From contig JABCPU010000122.1 of NCBI GenBank assembly GCA_016800925.1, positions 107,303 through 171,302 of the forward strand: a stretch of DNA of 64,000 nucleotides. The letters run 5' to 3'. Positions 20,501-32,340 of this stretch are shown one piece after another; position 1 is the first letter of the stretch; each line of letters begins with the position of its first letter. The notes under the pieces are model-generated. The model saw nothing but the letters and a program-made list of their open reading frames with translations. It ran no database searches and was not told the origin of the DNA. A program made the position numbers and the translations under genes. The stretch comes from Suillus spraguei (Eukaryota; Basidiomycota; Agaricomycetes; Boletales; Suillaceae).

Positions 20501-22527
20501 CGCATTTTGCTTAAACCAGAGTTTTTCAAAGTCAATGCTGCTAAAGAGGCCAAGTTCTTATCAAAGGAGAGAAATCTCTTTTGAAAAAGATTAGACAATG
20601 TACAGAACAAGAGCCTAAAAGTAATGAAAGCACTAGAAACACTAAAAGCAGCACTGGTGCAATTGCATAGAGGAGTCGAAGAATGGAATGTTGAGGACAA
20701 ATTGGTGTTATTCTGAGGCTTGGTTTATGTTCCAAATGATAAAGAGATCTGCCAAGAGATATTAGAGTTATTCCATGATTCACCACCGGCTGGACACCCT
20801 GGACGTGCCAAAACCTTAGAATTGATTTCCAGAAACTATTGATGGCCAATGCTGACAAAGAGTGTCCATGACTATGTAGATGGTTGCTATCATTGCAGAC
20901 AAACAAAGGTCTATCCTAGTAAACCAATGGGACCTTTACAGCCAAATAAAGTTTCAGAAGGACCTTGGAAAACTATCACATCAACTTGATTGTAGACCTA
21001 CCAAAGTGTTACGAACTGGGATGGTGTCACCAGCGACAGTGAAAAGACACAGACGGTCTGCTGGGAAGTTCTGCAATGTCCAGAAGAGGACAAGGTGAAA
21101 GTACAAGGAACGCGTTCTGAGTACTATCAAGGGTTCGGCCTCAAAGACAAGTCTAAGAGGTTCTTTACAAGAATAGAGACTAAGGCTAAGGAGTGCTTAG
21201 ACTTAGAGACGATTCAAGATGACTTAGGTTGGAGACCTAAGCGAAAGATGTTCCAGGTAAAACCCAGTAAGATTAAAGTAAAGTATACAAGTGTAGTACA
21301 ACGTGCTTAAATAAGCCAATATGTGCGCACGGACCAAAAGAGACGTGAGAACATATGTGCGTATCCAAAGAAGGAAGGCAACTATAGTACAGATGCGTTG
21401 AGCATATGAGTCAGAGTCACGTTACGTAATATACAAAGTAAAGGAGATGAGAAAATGAATAGGGGTACATACGACTGTAACACCTACCAAAGAGTGAAGG
21501 GTGTGATAGCATTTTTATTGTTGTTGATTGATTCACAAAACAAGCACACTTTATTCTCACTAATAAAGAAGTAGACTTGAAGAAAATTGCTAAGCTATAA
21601 AGAATGTATGGAAACATCATGGTACACCAAAAAAAGTAATTTCAGATAGAGGAATACAGTTTGTATCAAAATTCATGCGACAAATGTCAAACAAATTAGG
21701 CACAAAATGGTCTGCTTCAACTGCCTATTATCCCCATATGGATGGACAAACAGAACATGTAAATCAAGAAGTTGAACAATGTTTGCGCCTATTTACCTCT
21801 TATAGACAGAATGATTGGGTATCTTAGTTGCCAATTGCAGAATTTTCACACAACAATGCAGTCACAGTTACCAGCTACAGCCCTTTCAAAGTTCTATATG
21901 GATATCATCCAGAATTCACAATATCTCCTAATTCCAACTCCTGTATTCCCATTGCCAATGAAAGAGTGGATCAAATGAAAGAAGCACAAGATGATGCAGA
22001 AAACACTTTGAAAGTAGTCAATGAACAAATGAAATGGTTCTATGACAAAGGAGTAAAAGACACACCACAGTATCAAAAGGGAGACAAGGTTTGGCTAGAT
22101 GCAAAGAACATTAAACAATGTTGTTCAAGTCAAAAGTTGTTGGATTGTCATCTTGGACCCTTTGAAATACTAGAGAAGATCGGCAAAGTGAACTACAAAT
22201 TGAAATTACTAGCAAATTATCAGATTCATCCGGTGTTCTACATTGAATTGCTTACTCCATACTACATATCTTGATTGATGCGTCATTCTCAACCCACCTG
22301 ACCACCTCCTGACATAGTTGACGATCAGGAAGAATTTGTTGTAGAAGAAGTACTAAATGGCCATTTATTCTGAGGAAAGCTGCAATACTGAGTAAAATGG
22401 GAAGGATATCCGATAGAAGAATTGACATGGGAACCAGAAGAAAACGTAAAGAATTCCCTGATTCTTATAGCAGAATTTCATGAAAAGAATCCCATGGTGC
22501 TAAATCCAGAAGAATTTAAGTATCTAT
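20500..22527 (+). pseudogene. second Gypsy element: integrase and chromodomain, split by LTR-B
   Basis: In order: PPAGHPGRAKTLELISRNY with DGCYHCRQTK (zinc-binding HHCC); LIVDLPK, interrupted by LTR-B at 21007-21482 and resuming SEGCDSIFIVVD; GTKWSASTAYYPHMDGQTEH; QKGDKVWLDAKNI; LGPFEILEKIG; IHPVFYIELL; and a chromodomain EFVVEEVLNG..VKWEGYPIEELTWEPEEN. Stops include TGA at 20714, 21529, 22371 and 22389, the last two inside the chromodomain, where relatives have Arg or another residue. It is a chromovirus related to, but distinct from, the 8617-16217 element. It ends at the LTR-A fragment at 22528. Confidence 0.85.
21007..21482 (-). mobile_element. solo LTR-B (476 bp) in the integrase, 10-bp direct repeat at its ends
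   Basis: It reads TGTTACGAACTGGG...GACTGTAACA. CCTACCAAAG occurs at 20997-21006 and at 21483-21492, twice the usual 5-bp duplication. Confidence 0.88.
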
Positions 22528-22630
22528 TGTCATATACCATACTTCTGATCCCCTATCTGATCTAATCTGATTGATTCTGCTTCCATCTAGTCCACAGATC
22601 CAATCTGGTCCACCCATCTGAACCTTCCTT
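22528..22630 (+). repeat. LTR-A 5' fragment
   Basis: It starts TGTCATATACCATACTTC and stops after GAACCTTCCT, where Copia sequence begins. LTR-A resumes at about 24101 with about 190 bp missing. Confidence 0.75.
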
Positions 22631-23874
22631 AATGGAGAGATGGACTGTGATGTCTACATGGAGCAGCCTGAAGGATTTATCATAGGAGATGCTAGAGAGA
22701 CGGTCTGCTTATTGAAGAAGAGCATCTATGGCACAAAGCAGGGAGGCAACAGATGGAACCAGAAAATGCGTTCAGTCCTAGAGTCTATGGGCTACACTCA
22801 GTCATACTCAGATGCCTCCATCTATATCTATGTCAAGGACAATGTCAGGATCATTCTACCAGTCTTTGTGGATGACATGACCTTTGCTTCGAAATCAGCC
22901 TCTGCCATTGACCAGACCATCAGGGAACTCTCCCAGCACTTTAAACTTCGTGATCTAGGCCCCACCACTCAGCTTCTAGGGATTAAGATTGACAGAGAAC
23001 GCTCTAAGCACTCCATTACCATATCCCAACAACAATACTGTCTAGATATCCTAGAACGCTTTGGCATGGCTGATTGCAAACCCATATCCACTCCTATGCA
23101 GCCCAACCTTCGACTCAGCCGCTCTCAATGTCCCCAGACACCAGATGAAGTCCAGTTCATGAAGAATATCCCTTATCTTGCTGCAGTTGGCGCTCTAATG
23201 TACTTAGCCACCACAACTCATCCAGACATTGCCTACACTGTTGGCTGTCTTGCCAGATTCAACTCTAATCCAGGCATAGCTCACTGGCAAGCTGTCAAGC
23301 ACCTACTGCGCTATCTGAGGGGCACTGCAGACTATAAGATCACTTATGCACCTGATCCATCCTCCACTGAATTGTTCTCAACTTACTCAGATGCTGATCA
23401 TGGTGGATGCAAGGACACTGGACGCTCTACTGGAGGATACCTGGTGAAAATTGGCACTGGCACTGTATCATGGTCATCAAAGCTGCAAAGCATTGTTGCA
23501 CTATCCACTACTGAGGCAGAGTACATTGCAGCAGTCTCAGCAGGCAAGGAAATCCGTTGGATGCGAAATCTATTGCAAGAAATGGATTCCCTGCCACTGG
23601 ACCATCTATACTCAGGATAGACAACCAGAGCGCCATATCTGTTGCCAAACACCCAGAGCACCATGGAAGGATGAAGCAACTTGATCTCAGTTGGTACTGG
23701 CTTAGGGATGTAGTGCACAAAGAGATAATTGCACCCACCTTTGTAGCCACAGTTGACCAGCCTGCTGATATCTTAACCAAGGCATTGAGTCGACCTAAGG
23801 TGGAGACATTTTGTAGAATAATAGGGCTGCACAGATGAGGGGGAGTTATTAGAGATGTGCTCAGTCAGGGGGAG
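22631..23874 (+). pseudogene. Copia RT/RNase H, 5'-truncated copy
   Basis: From MDCDVYMEQPEGF it encodes the Ty1/Copia RT with SIYGTKQGGNRWN and VFVDDM, then the RNase H motifs TYSDADHGGCKDTGRSTGGY, ALSTTEAEYIA and QPADILTKAL, ending at TGA 23836-23838. Compared with the copy at 32661-33859, one G is missing at about 23583 (GAAATGGATT in place of GAAATGGGATT), which shifts the frame before GFPATGPSILRIDNQSA. It is followed by a purine-rich tract CAGGGGGAG and LTR-E. Gag, protease and integrase are absent, so it is a fragment. Confidence 0.88.
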
Positions 23875-24100
23875 TGTTAGTTGTGTGACTTCGCACTTAA
23901 TTAGTTCAAGGACTTTCAGGACTTTCAGTACACTTTCGAGACATTGAGGACACTTCAATGTCCGCACTTTTGGGACACTTTAAGGACATTACCATGATAG
24001 GCATTGTTTACATTTATTTACATATACTCGTCCATAGTCAGAGTTCATAGTCTTATATGCCTTGTGCATTGACTCTGAACTCTCAGCTTGACTTCAAATA
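23875..24100 (+). repeat. LTR-E, 3' LTR of the truncated Copia copy (226 bp)
   Basis: It runs TGTTAGTTGTGTGACTTCGC...GCTTGACTTCAAATA. It lacks one copy of the roughly 57-bp internal repeat that other LTR-E copies have. Confidence 0.85.
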
Positions 24101-24450
24101 TTCTGTTATACTTTGCACATAGCCTTTGGACCTGGGTGATTGAATGTTCTGTTACCTATAGTATATAACCTACATGTAAACCTCCATAGAACCTCAGTTC
24201 GAATATCATCTTAGTTCTGCTCATTCTGTTCTTCTGGACTTGAGTTTCCTTATCTCTGGCTCTACCTTTGGGTAGTCTATCTCCATTAGTTTCTAGTTAG
24301 GACTCCATCTAAAGCTAGCCTTATATATTGTTCCATACCTACATTCCGAATATTCTTTGGATGTCTGGATCCAGCATGTGTCTACCTTCAGATGCCTCAG
24401 ACGTATATCTCCCTTCTGAAGTAAGGGGCAATACTCAGGAAAGGGGCAAA
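24101..24450 (+). repeat. LTR-A 3' fragment
   Basis: It continues LTR-A from TTCTGTTATACTTTGCACA to GGGGCAATACTCAGGAAAGG and is then truncated. Confidence 0.7.
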
Positions 24451-24639
24451 AAGACTCCTTTCATCTTGAAAATATTACAAGTGGGCTATGCTAGAGTAAT
24501 ATAATAAGACTATCAGAACACTTTTTCAAAAACTCAAGTGTCAAAATTTTTGTCAGCCAAAAGTGAACTTCAAGCGGAGCCTGTTGAAGTTTCCTATTTT
24601 GGTATGTGGCATCTGATGGCCAACTCACTCAGCAAAAAC

Positions 24640-25150
24640 TCATCATCAATGTAGGACCGCACCGATGATGTGATTTGTACTTCTTAACAGTGAATTCAGC
24701 CTGACGTGCATTGAGACCTTTCCTAGGAAACTGTAAGAAAGAACTATGAAGCTGATTGAATTACTCACCCATAGGCATCCATATATCTCCAATATTTTTG
24801 GAAAAATGCACAAATTGTCTTGATTGGGCATGCATTGAGAAGCTCTGGCACAATGCACTTCACTGTGAGGAATGTTCCATCAGCTGCACTGCAGAATCCT
24901 GTGGGAATTGTGATCAGCTTCATTACACTGAGTCAGTGCTGATGATTAGTGAGTACTCACAAGTTTTGACCCATCCCCAGTATATCTCAATGGGATTTAG
25001 CTTGCAATTTCGGTATCTGAGAGAGGCACATAGTCTAAGTCAAGAATGACTTCCAAAACATCTTCTATCAACCCATTGTTGAAGTGCTTTGATGATGAAG
25101 CACGCTGCTGTTTTTCTTGCTTCTGTCTTTTGGTAGGAGGAGGCATTTGA
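24640..25150 (-). pseudogene. DDE transposase remnant (Tc1/mariner superfamily), ends joined
   Basis: Minus-strand pieces include an N-terminal start MPPPTKRQKQEKQQRA (25145), the catalytic-region motif KLNPIEIYWGWVK (about 24985), then ADGTFLTVKCIVPELLNACP, ICAFFQKYWRYMDAYG and, after a probable small intron, RKGLNARQAEF and KKYKSHHRCG. These last blocks are typical of the C-terminus of a transposase common in mushroom genomes. The N-terminus runs almost directly into the last catalytic block, so most of the protein has been deleted. Confidence 0.65.
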
Positions 25151-25249
25151 TGACAAAAAGTGAACAAATTACATAATCAGGCGAGATTTTGGAAATTTAA
25201 ATTTATGCACCTTTTGGCTATGTTTCCTATCAAAATTTTAATCTAAATA

Positions 25250-25545
25250 CATATGGGTTAAAATTGTGGCCAAGGGAGAGTTGCCATGGCTATGTGAAAC
25301 ACACTGTAGTCTGAGGCTGTGTATGAAGCATGCAGAAACATATTAGTAAGTACAATGAAACATAAGTAAATGAACTTAGAGATGAAACTTATACAGAATA
25401 CATTATCAAGATGGAGGCAGAGATAACCAAGAGCTGGAGATACAGACATATTCTTCATGGAGTAATGTGCAGGTGTGTGGGAATGGTCCGGATATGAGCA
25501 TGGATGAAATCCAAAGGTCCAGAGTTCTGGAATCTGGATAGTAAC
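25250..25545 (-). repeat. LTR-C fragment
   Basis: The reversed LTR-C middle is recognised by AGTCTGAGGCTGTG, CATTATCAAGATGGAGGCAG and GGATATGAGCATGGAT. The ends are lost. Confidence 0.6.
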
Positions 25546-25568
25546 CACATCCTACTCCACTGCCTTCC

Positions 25569-26302
25569 TGTTAAGACCGCACTCAAAGGATAAGAGATCC
25601 GAAGGGCTTTGGCCTCAGTTTGTACACTGTGCCCCTTTCCTGAGTAATGCCCCTTATTTCAGAGGGTAGGTATACGTCTGAAGATCTGGAAGTGGTTGCA
25701 TGACGGATCCGGATGTCCGAAGGTTATCTGGAATATGGAGATGATACGAGGAATAAGACTAGTCTTGGAATGAGTTCCTAACTAGAAACCAACAGAGGTA
25801 GACTACCCGAAGGTAGAGTCGGAGATGCAGACTTATAGGAATCAATCCTAAGTCTTGGAAGATGACCAGAGCTAGAAGTAACTCAAGTCTGGAGGAACAG
25901 AATGAGCAGAATCTAAGATGATATTTGAACTAAGGTTCTACGGAGATTTACAAGTGGTTTATATACTGTAAGTAACTAGCACGGATAATCACTGAGTCTG
26001 AGGGCTATGTATATGTATAATGTATAACAGAAGTCTATTAGTTAATGCACAGCAGATCAGTAAGCACAAGTCTGAAATGAGACACGGGTAATGGATCAAT
26101 AAGCAGGAAGGAAATATACACAGCGGGAATACTGGAGACAGGAGGAATGTTGAAAGGAGGTAGATGCAGATGTCCATAAGGGAGTTAGAGTGCGAGAAGT
26201 AGGGACTTTTGGATGGGTGATCCAGACAGGATCTGTGGACCAGACAGAAGTAGGATCGATCAGATCAGATCAGATCTGAGATCAGAAGTATGGTATATGA
26301 CA
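25569..26302 (-). mobile_element. solo LTR-A (734 bp), TSD CTTCC
   Basis: It reads TGTTAAGACCGCACTC...TATATGACA. CTTCC lies at 25564-25568 and 26303-26307. It is inserted in a third-ORF fragment that continues on the right. Confidence 0.9.
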
Positions 26303-26815
26303 CTTCCTATGTACCTAAAGCTTTAGCTTCTGGTGTCCCTATGCTTGCTGAGTTACATGCTGCTGTTGACAATCTCTCAGATGCATCAGACACCCTAATC
26401 ACAGAATTACAAAGGAAAACAGAAGAATCCCTCCAATGTCTTTAAGCACCTATCCTGATGTCATCTGTTACAAACTAGAATGATTGTAACACCATCCTCC
26501 GCAGCTGAACCTATCAGAGTGATTACCAAAGAACACCCCCCCACACCTTTATAGCACATTTCCATCCTATTATGAGGAGATTGTTGCTGACCAGGCAGAG
26601 CATACAGAATCTTCTGGGATCATCATACTTGCAGCCAAGCTCAAGGAGCTCTTTATTCATCCACCAATGTCTATCCCTCCCTCTCTCAATCCTCTAATAG
26701 TGCTGGTTGAAGCCTTAGGACCTACAATATCTTCTAACCCTGATAAGCTTCTTGCAGTAGCAGAAGGTCCCTCTATGCCCACATCTCTCTCTGTTTACAC
26801 CTTGTCATAATCCAC
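26303..26815 (+). pseudogene. diverged copy of the Gypsy third ORF, middle part
   Basis: On the plus strand it encodes SYVPKALASGVPMLAELHAA, then DNLSDASDTLITELQ and, further on, AAKLKELFIHPPMSIPP and VLVEALGPTISSNPDKLLA. These align with the third ORF at 9124-10605 (LLAAVQEANNTADAIIGELE; LHIHPPMAVPPN; VLVEALGPTTSSDPDELIA). Stops and a frameshift interrupt it. Between the two blocks (26467-26492) lies TGTTACAAACTAG...GATTGTAACA, which looks like both ends of an LTR-B joined. Confidence 0.75.
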
Positions 26816-27797
26816 AGAAGCCAGAGGATAGGATAGGATAGGATCATAGGACCAGGGGCCTGAAGGTTCAAAGGTCTGAAGGTCTGAAGGTATGGTGGTC
26901 CAAAGGTATGGTGGTCCAAAGGTGGTCCAAAGGTTCAAAGGTACGGAGGTCTGAAGGTAGGAGTGACAGAGTGATGGATGTATGGATAGATAGACAGATG
27001 GAGGAGCAGAGCTCTGTGGATCTAAGGGGAGGTATGGCTACTATAGAGGAGTAGGTCTGGATATGATGTAGAGAGAGTATAGACTACTTTGGACCTTGTC
27101 TGAAGTAGAAACAGACAGAGTAAGACTAACACAGGTAGAGCCAAAGGTGAAACAGAAGGAAGACTGGAATCAGACAAAGTCCAAAAATGATTATATGTCA
27201 AAAGGTCAAGGCTCCAAACTGGGCAGGGATCCCATAGTCCAGAGCCGTAGACTTACAAGGGCTGAAGCCCAAGTGAGAACAGAAACAGAGTCATATAGAC
27301 AGGAGAATAAGTAGGAATACGAGCAATGATCAGATTGAAGTCTGCAGAAGTTGTACTACAAGTTTATATACTGTAGGTAGCATGCTGGAAGGTAAGTAAG
27401 CATAGTCTGAGGCTATGTCTGAAGCATGCAGATAGTAAGTACAACGGAACATAAAGCTATGAACTCGGAGATGAAACTCATATGGAATAACTTATCAGGC
27501 CAGAGGCAGAGATAATCAAGAGGCAAAGGCAGGGATTACTGAGAGCCAGAGACACAGGTATATACTAAAAGGGGTAGTGCGCAGGTGCACGGGAATAGTT
27601 TCAGATATGGACATGGAGTGGATATGGACATAAATTGGATATGGACATAAATCGGATGTGTGTCTCAGATCAGATCAGACAAGTGTGGGTCAGATGTGTG
27701 AACTGGATTGGATGGGAATTAAGTGGATATGTCCAGATATATAAATTTTGGACGGGATATCATAGTGGAAGTTAGGTGTAGAATCCAGTATATGACA
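26816..27797 (-). repeat. LTR-C fragment
   Basis: Reversed LTR-C from the AGGATAGGATAGGATC block to CCAGTATATGACA at 27797. In place of the 8-bp array it has a run of GGTCCAAAGGTA-like units at 26870-26960. Confidence 0.7.
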
Positions 27798-29283
27798 CTT
27801 CTCCATCCAATTCCATGGAACATCTTTTCTTAACAAATCATTCATTGGTCTGGCTATATCTGAGAACCCAAATATGAATCTTCAATAGAAGTTGGCAAAA
27901 CCCATGAATGCTTGGATGTCTTTTATGCATTTGGGAACAGGCCATTTGAATACTCCTACTTTCACAGGATCCATAGACACATTGCCTTTCCACAATCAAC
28001 CCTAAGAATTTGACTTGAGACTGTTTGAAACTACATTTCTCTGGTTTCAAGAACAGGTTGTTATCTTTCAATCATTTGAGTACTTCTTGCATAACTTTTT
28101 GGTGTTGCTCCTTGTTTCCATTTGTAAAGACCAAGATGTCATCAATGTAGACAACAACCATCTTTCCATCAATAAGATCTCTAAATATTTCATTCATCAT
28201 GGTCTGGAAAGTTGCTGGAGAATTCATCAACCCAAAATACATTACAGTTGGTTCATGGTGACCAAAAGGCATTTTGAAAGCTGCCTTCCATGTGTCTTCT
28301 TCTTTCATCCAAATGTTATTGTATCCCCATCATACATCCATTTGGAGTACATCATGGCATCAGTCAAAGCATTAATTAAATCTTGAGATCTCGGTAGAGG
28401 ATACACATTCTTAACCATCTTCTCATTGAGCTTCTATGGTCCATTACTGGTCGTAATTTGCCATTTTTTTTTTGGCCACAAAGAAAAAAGGTGCTGCAAC
28501 AGGAGATTGTGAATCTCTAATACATCCCAGTGCAGTTTCAGCTTTTTCAATATGTCCATCTCTTTTGGTGACAAAGGATACAGTTTGCATTCAGTGGAAG
28601 ATCATTTTTATCTTTAAGATCTATTGCATGATCCCACTTCTTTCCTTCAGGAAATCTCTTTGATTCCTCTTCTTAGAATACACCCAGGTAATCATGAAAC
28701 CAATCTGGGACTATTTCTTCCAGACTTCTTCTTCTTGGTAGCTTCTTCTGCTTCTTTTTGTTCAGTGGCGATCAAAGCTTTATATCTAATTCATTCTCCA
28801 GGATTATCTTCATCTTTTACTTCTTCAACTGTCACTCTTTTCTTTGCCATGCCTTCATTGTCATCTTCCTCTTCTGTGGTAATTAGATCCGGCAAGTCAT
28901 CCTTTTGTAAGATTTTACATTTTTCTCTATTTTTTGTCTTTTTTCTTTTTTTGTCTCACACTTGACCAGGTAACGTGTAAGTGAAAATCATCCTGCATTC
29001 CAGAGAAATGATTGTTCAGGTCTAGGTATGCAGACTCTGACTTCAACCCTTCTAAAAACCCTTGCTGTCTTTGGAGGTCAACCAGTCCTTGACTATTTAG
29101 GCATGGATTCTTTTTTGGCAGACATTGCCTTCACTTGTGCTTTTGGCACTTCTTTACAGTTCCTGGCCATGTGACCTTCTCCACCACATCTGTAACATTT
29201 GAAAGCTCCAGGCTTTCCTTGCAGTTTAGGAGCATTCTTTTGCCTCCTAGAGTCAATGTTCATAGTGTCACTATTACTGGGAC
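27798..29283 (-). pseudogene. third Gypsy element: gag knuckle, protease-RT region
   Basis: On the minus strand, from 29283 leftwards: gag C-terminus with CYRCGGEGHMARNC (29205-29165); a linker with VPDWFHDYLGVF and EGKKWDHAIDLKD (about 28740-28620); RT pieces RRHMEGSFQNAFW, FGLMNSPATFQTMMNEIF and VVVYIDDILVFTNG (about 28165-28130), and FLKPEKCSF. Stops and shifts are frequent. It is cut by LTR-C on the left. The YIDD box and the gag type place it in Ty3/Gypsy. Confidence 0.75.
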
Positions 29284-29758
29284 TGTTACAATCGTACGTG
29301 CCCCTATTCATTCTCTCTTTGTTTCCTTACTTGTATATCATATCACATGACTCTGACTCATATCTCAAACGCATCTGTACTATAGTTGCCTTCCTTATTT
29401 GGATACGCACTTACTTTCTCACATCTCTCTTGGTCCGTGCGCACATATTGGCCTATTTAAGCACGTTGTACTTGTAGTAGATTCTTTACTTTAATCTTAC
29501 TGGGTTTTACCAGGAATCTCCTTCGCTTAGGTCTCCAACCTAAGTCATCTTGAATCATCTCTAAGTCTAAGCACTCCTTAGCCTTAGTCTCTATTCTCGC
29601 AGAACCTCTTAGACTTGTCTTTGAGGCTGAACCCTTGATTGTACTCAGAACACGTTCCTTGTACTTTCACCTTGTCCTCTTTTGGACATTGTAGAACTTC
29701 CCAGCAGACCGTCTGTGTCTTCTCACTGTCGCTGGTGACGCCACCCCAGTTCGTAACA
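29284..29758 (+). mobile_element. solo LTR-B (475 bp), TSD GGGAC
   Basis: It reads TGTTACAATCGTACG...CAGTTCGTAACA. GGGAC at 29279-29283 is repeated at 29759-29763. It is inserted in gag of the third Gypsy element. Confidence 0.93.
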
Positions 29759-30004
29759 GGGACCAGCCCTTGAGAAAGGAATTCCACTAGTAGACTTGGG
29801 AGTCCACCAGGTGTTTCACTTTTTCTCAGTGTCCAACTCTTCAAAGTGTTGCCCAATTTCTACTGCTCTTTCAACTGAAAGTGTTTTTGTCTTTGAGCGA
29901 TACATGAGTGAGTTGTTCCTTGATCCAGGTTTGCAGGCCAGATCAAAATTTGAGACGAAGATCATAATTGGAGAAGTTTGTAAAGACTGACTTCTGTTTA
30001 AAAG
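29759..30004 (-). pseudogene. third Gypsy element: middle of gag
   Basis: The minus-strand frame includes SVERAVEIGQHFEELDTEKK, a gag helical segment that continues the gag part at 30761-31380 across the LTR-A insertion and leads into the knuckle at 29205 across LTR-B. Confidence 0.5.
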
Positions 30005-30760
30005 TGTCAAGGTCGTACTCAAATGGTAATGAATCTGAAGGGCTTTGGCCTCAGCTTGTATGCTGTGCCCGTTTCCCAAGTATTGCCCCTTATTTTAGAA
30101 GGGAGATATATGTCTGAGGCATCTGAAGCTAGACATGGACTGGATCTGGACATCTGAAGGTAACAGATATGGTATGTGCAAAGGATATCCAGAACATAGG
30201 TATGGAATGAGGTATAAGACTAGTTTCAGACAGAGTCCTAACTAGAAACTAATGGAAATAGACTACCTGAAGGTAGAATCGGAGATATAGACTATAGGAG
30301 ATATTCCTAAGTCTCGGAGGTTGACTAGAGTCGAAGGAAACTCAAGTCTGGAAGAACAGAATAAGCAGAACTAAGATGATATTCAAACTAAGGTTCTATG
30401 GAGGTTTACAAGTGGAATATATACTGTAGGTAACTGGTATGGATAATCAATGAGTCCAGGACCGAGAGCTATGTACAAAGTATAACAGAAGTCTATTAGT
30501 AAAAGCACAGCAGATCAATAAGCATGAGTCAGAAATGAAACATAGGTAATGGATCAATAAGCAGGACAGAAATATACATTGCCAAAATACCAGAGACAGG
30601 AGGATTACTGAAACGAGATAGACACAGATGTCCACAGTGGAGTTAGAGTGTGAGAAGTAGGAAGTTTCAGATGAGTGGTCCGGATAGGATCTGTGGACTG
30701 GACGGAAGCAGGATTGATTGGATCTGATTGGATCTGAGATCAGATGTATGGTATATGACA
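30005..30760 (-). mobile_element. solo LTR-A (756 bp) in gag, imperfect TSD AAAAG/GAAAG
   Basis: It reads TGTCAAGGTCGTACTC...GGTATATGACA on the plus strand. The 5-mers before and after it differ at one base. Confidence 0.85.
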
Positions 30761-31380
30761 GAAAGATGCAACATATTCTGGAACAGTGCTAGAGCCTTGC
30801 CTAAGGGTCTCTAGTTCTTGAATAGCCTTCACTTCTTTGTTCTCATCTTTGAACATACATGAGAATTCTCCTAAGAAGTCTTGAAAGACCAATTGTCCTG
30901 CAGCTTGTTGTTTTATGTAAGGTTCTGCCCATTTTCCAGCATTTCCCTTTAGATAAGACAACAGGTGTTGTTGTTCTGTTGTGTTGGGGTATTGGGTGAG
31001 ATAGAGAGATACTTGTGCCCAGAATGTTTTGATATCAATGAAACCTTTTTCTCCAGTGAACTCTGATGGTTTTGCTATTTTGGGAGCTCTTCCAGGTTTA
31101 GTGAATTCCTTCATTTTCATTTCTGCAATTTCTTCTTGTTGCAAATGAAGTTGTATCTATAGGTCTTCATTTTGCTCTGATAGTTCTCCATTCTTTTCTT
31201 AGAGTCGTTGTATCTGGTCATTCATTGGGGCAAGTACTTGTTGCACCATAGTTTGATTGTATCATGTCAATTCTTCAGCATTATAGATGACGGGGTTGGT
31301 TGGTTCAGATATTATGCCAATTGTTTTCTGGAACCCGATTCACTGATGTCTGTAGTTGACTAGTCATAATGGTCAACCTG
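30761..31380 (-). pseudogene. third Gypsy element: N-terminal gag
   Basis: The minus-strand frame has PSEFTGEKGFIDIKTFWAQV, then YLKGNAGKWAEPYI and ELETLRQGSSTVPEYVASF, the classical retrotransposon gag (Retrotrans_gag) pattern. Upstream is a coiled-coil-like stretch with stops and a possible start MTSQLQTSVN near 31370. The 5' LTR of this element is not found nearby. Confidence 0.75.
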
Positions 31381-32082
31381 AATAGGAAGGATGATGAAAA
31401 GGAGATGGGAAAAGAGATACATAAATGGAAAACTGAGCAGTCCCCGATATCTGATCAAATCTACCATGTACTCAGGTCCTAAAGGGTTCTTAAATCAACC
31501 CTACTAGGTGCTTCCATATTTACTAACTAAGAAGACTAAGTTTTGTAATCGTTTCCAAGTGGGAACACTCCAGGAATACCGTGCTCTTCCAGCCAAAGCT
31601 TACAAGTGATTAGTCTATCTTAAACAAGGAGGAAATTCCACTTAATACTCAGAAAGAAGACTAGACCTTCTATTGTATGAAAAGAAGTTATCATAAAAGG
31701 AAACTATCATAGAACTCAGCAGGCAGGGTCTTGGGCCAGCACTGAGGTCACAGATTGAACATCTAATGTTGTTCATCTACTGTCTACTATCAGCAGCAAT
31801 ATAATGCTGGGCCTGGTAGAGGTCTACTAATTACAAAATGTGTAGGTATGAAGATGTGCTCTAATGAGCAAAGGGGAGAATGAAATTCACGACTTTTTAG
31901 GTCAGGCAAGAATAAATGTGTTTTTGTACTGTTCTCAGAAGACTAGTGTCTCTGGAGAAGGGTACGTAAAGATAATAGGACTTCTAAGAGTTGTCTACAA
32001 TAGTACTATTATTGAAGAGGAGTCTAGAAGAAAGAGTATGCAGTGGTATGCGAGTTGGAGTCCCCTATAGTTCAAACCTAAT
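31381..32082. other. unassigned stretch upstream of the gag remnant
   Basis: No conserved coding region is recognised. It may include the leader of the third Gypsy element. Short open frames lack family motifs. Confidence 0.3.
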
Positions 32083-32312
32083 GTCACAACCCACAAATGA
32101 ATTAATGCAAGGGCAGAGACTAGGACTCAAACTACAAGTTATCACAAGAGAGGAAAGAGCAAGGACATCTTGGATTGCTACAGTTGTAGATACAAGAGGT
32201 TTGAACTACAGAATACCGACTACAAACTAGCTAAATATATAGACATATTAAAAATGAGATACCAACTGAGTCTGAAACTACTAGCCAATCATGTAATGTG
32301 ATGATTGTGACA
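32083..32312 (+). repeat. small LTR-like repeat TGTCACAACCC...TTGTGACA
   Basis: It begins TGTCACAACCC, holds GCAGAGACTAGGACTCAAAC and ends GATTGTGACA. A reversed relative ends GGGGTTGTGACA at about 61137 and shares the GAGACTAGGACTCAAAC block, so this is a separate repeat family. Confidence 0.45.
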
Positions 32313-32340
32313 TAGTAATGATATCATAATGATATCATAG

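Noticed and set aside
30740..31144. Gag frame as an intact 134-residue protein
   Set aside because: Its last codons are in LTR-A; it is the N-terminal gag of a disrupted element.
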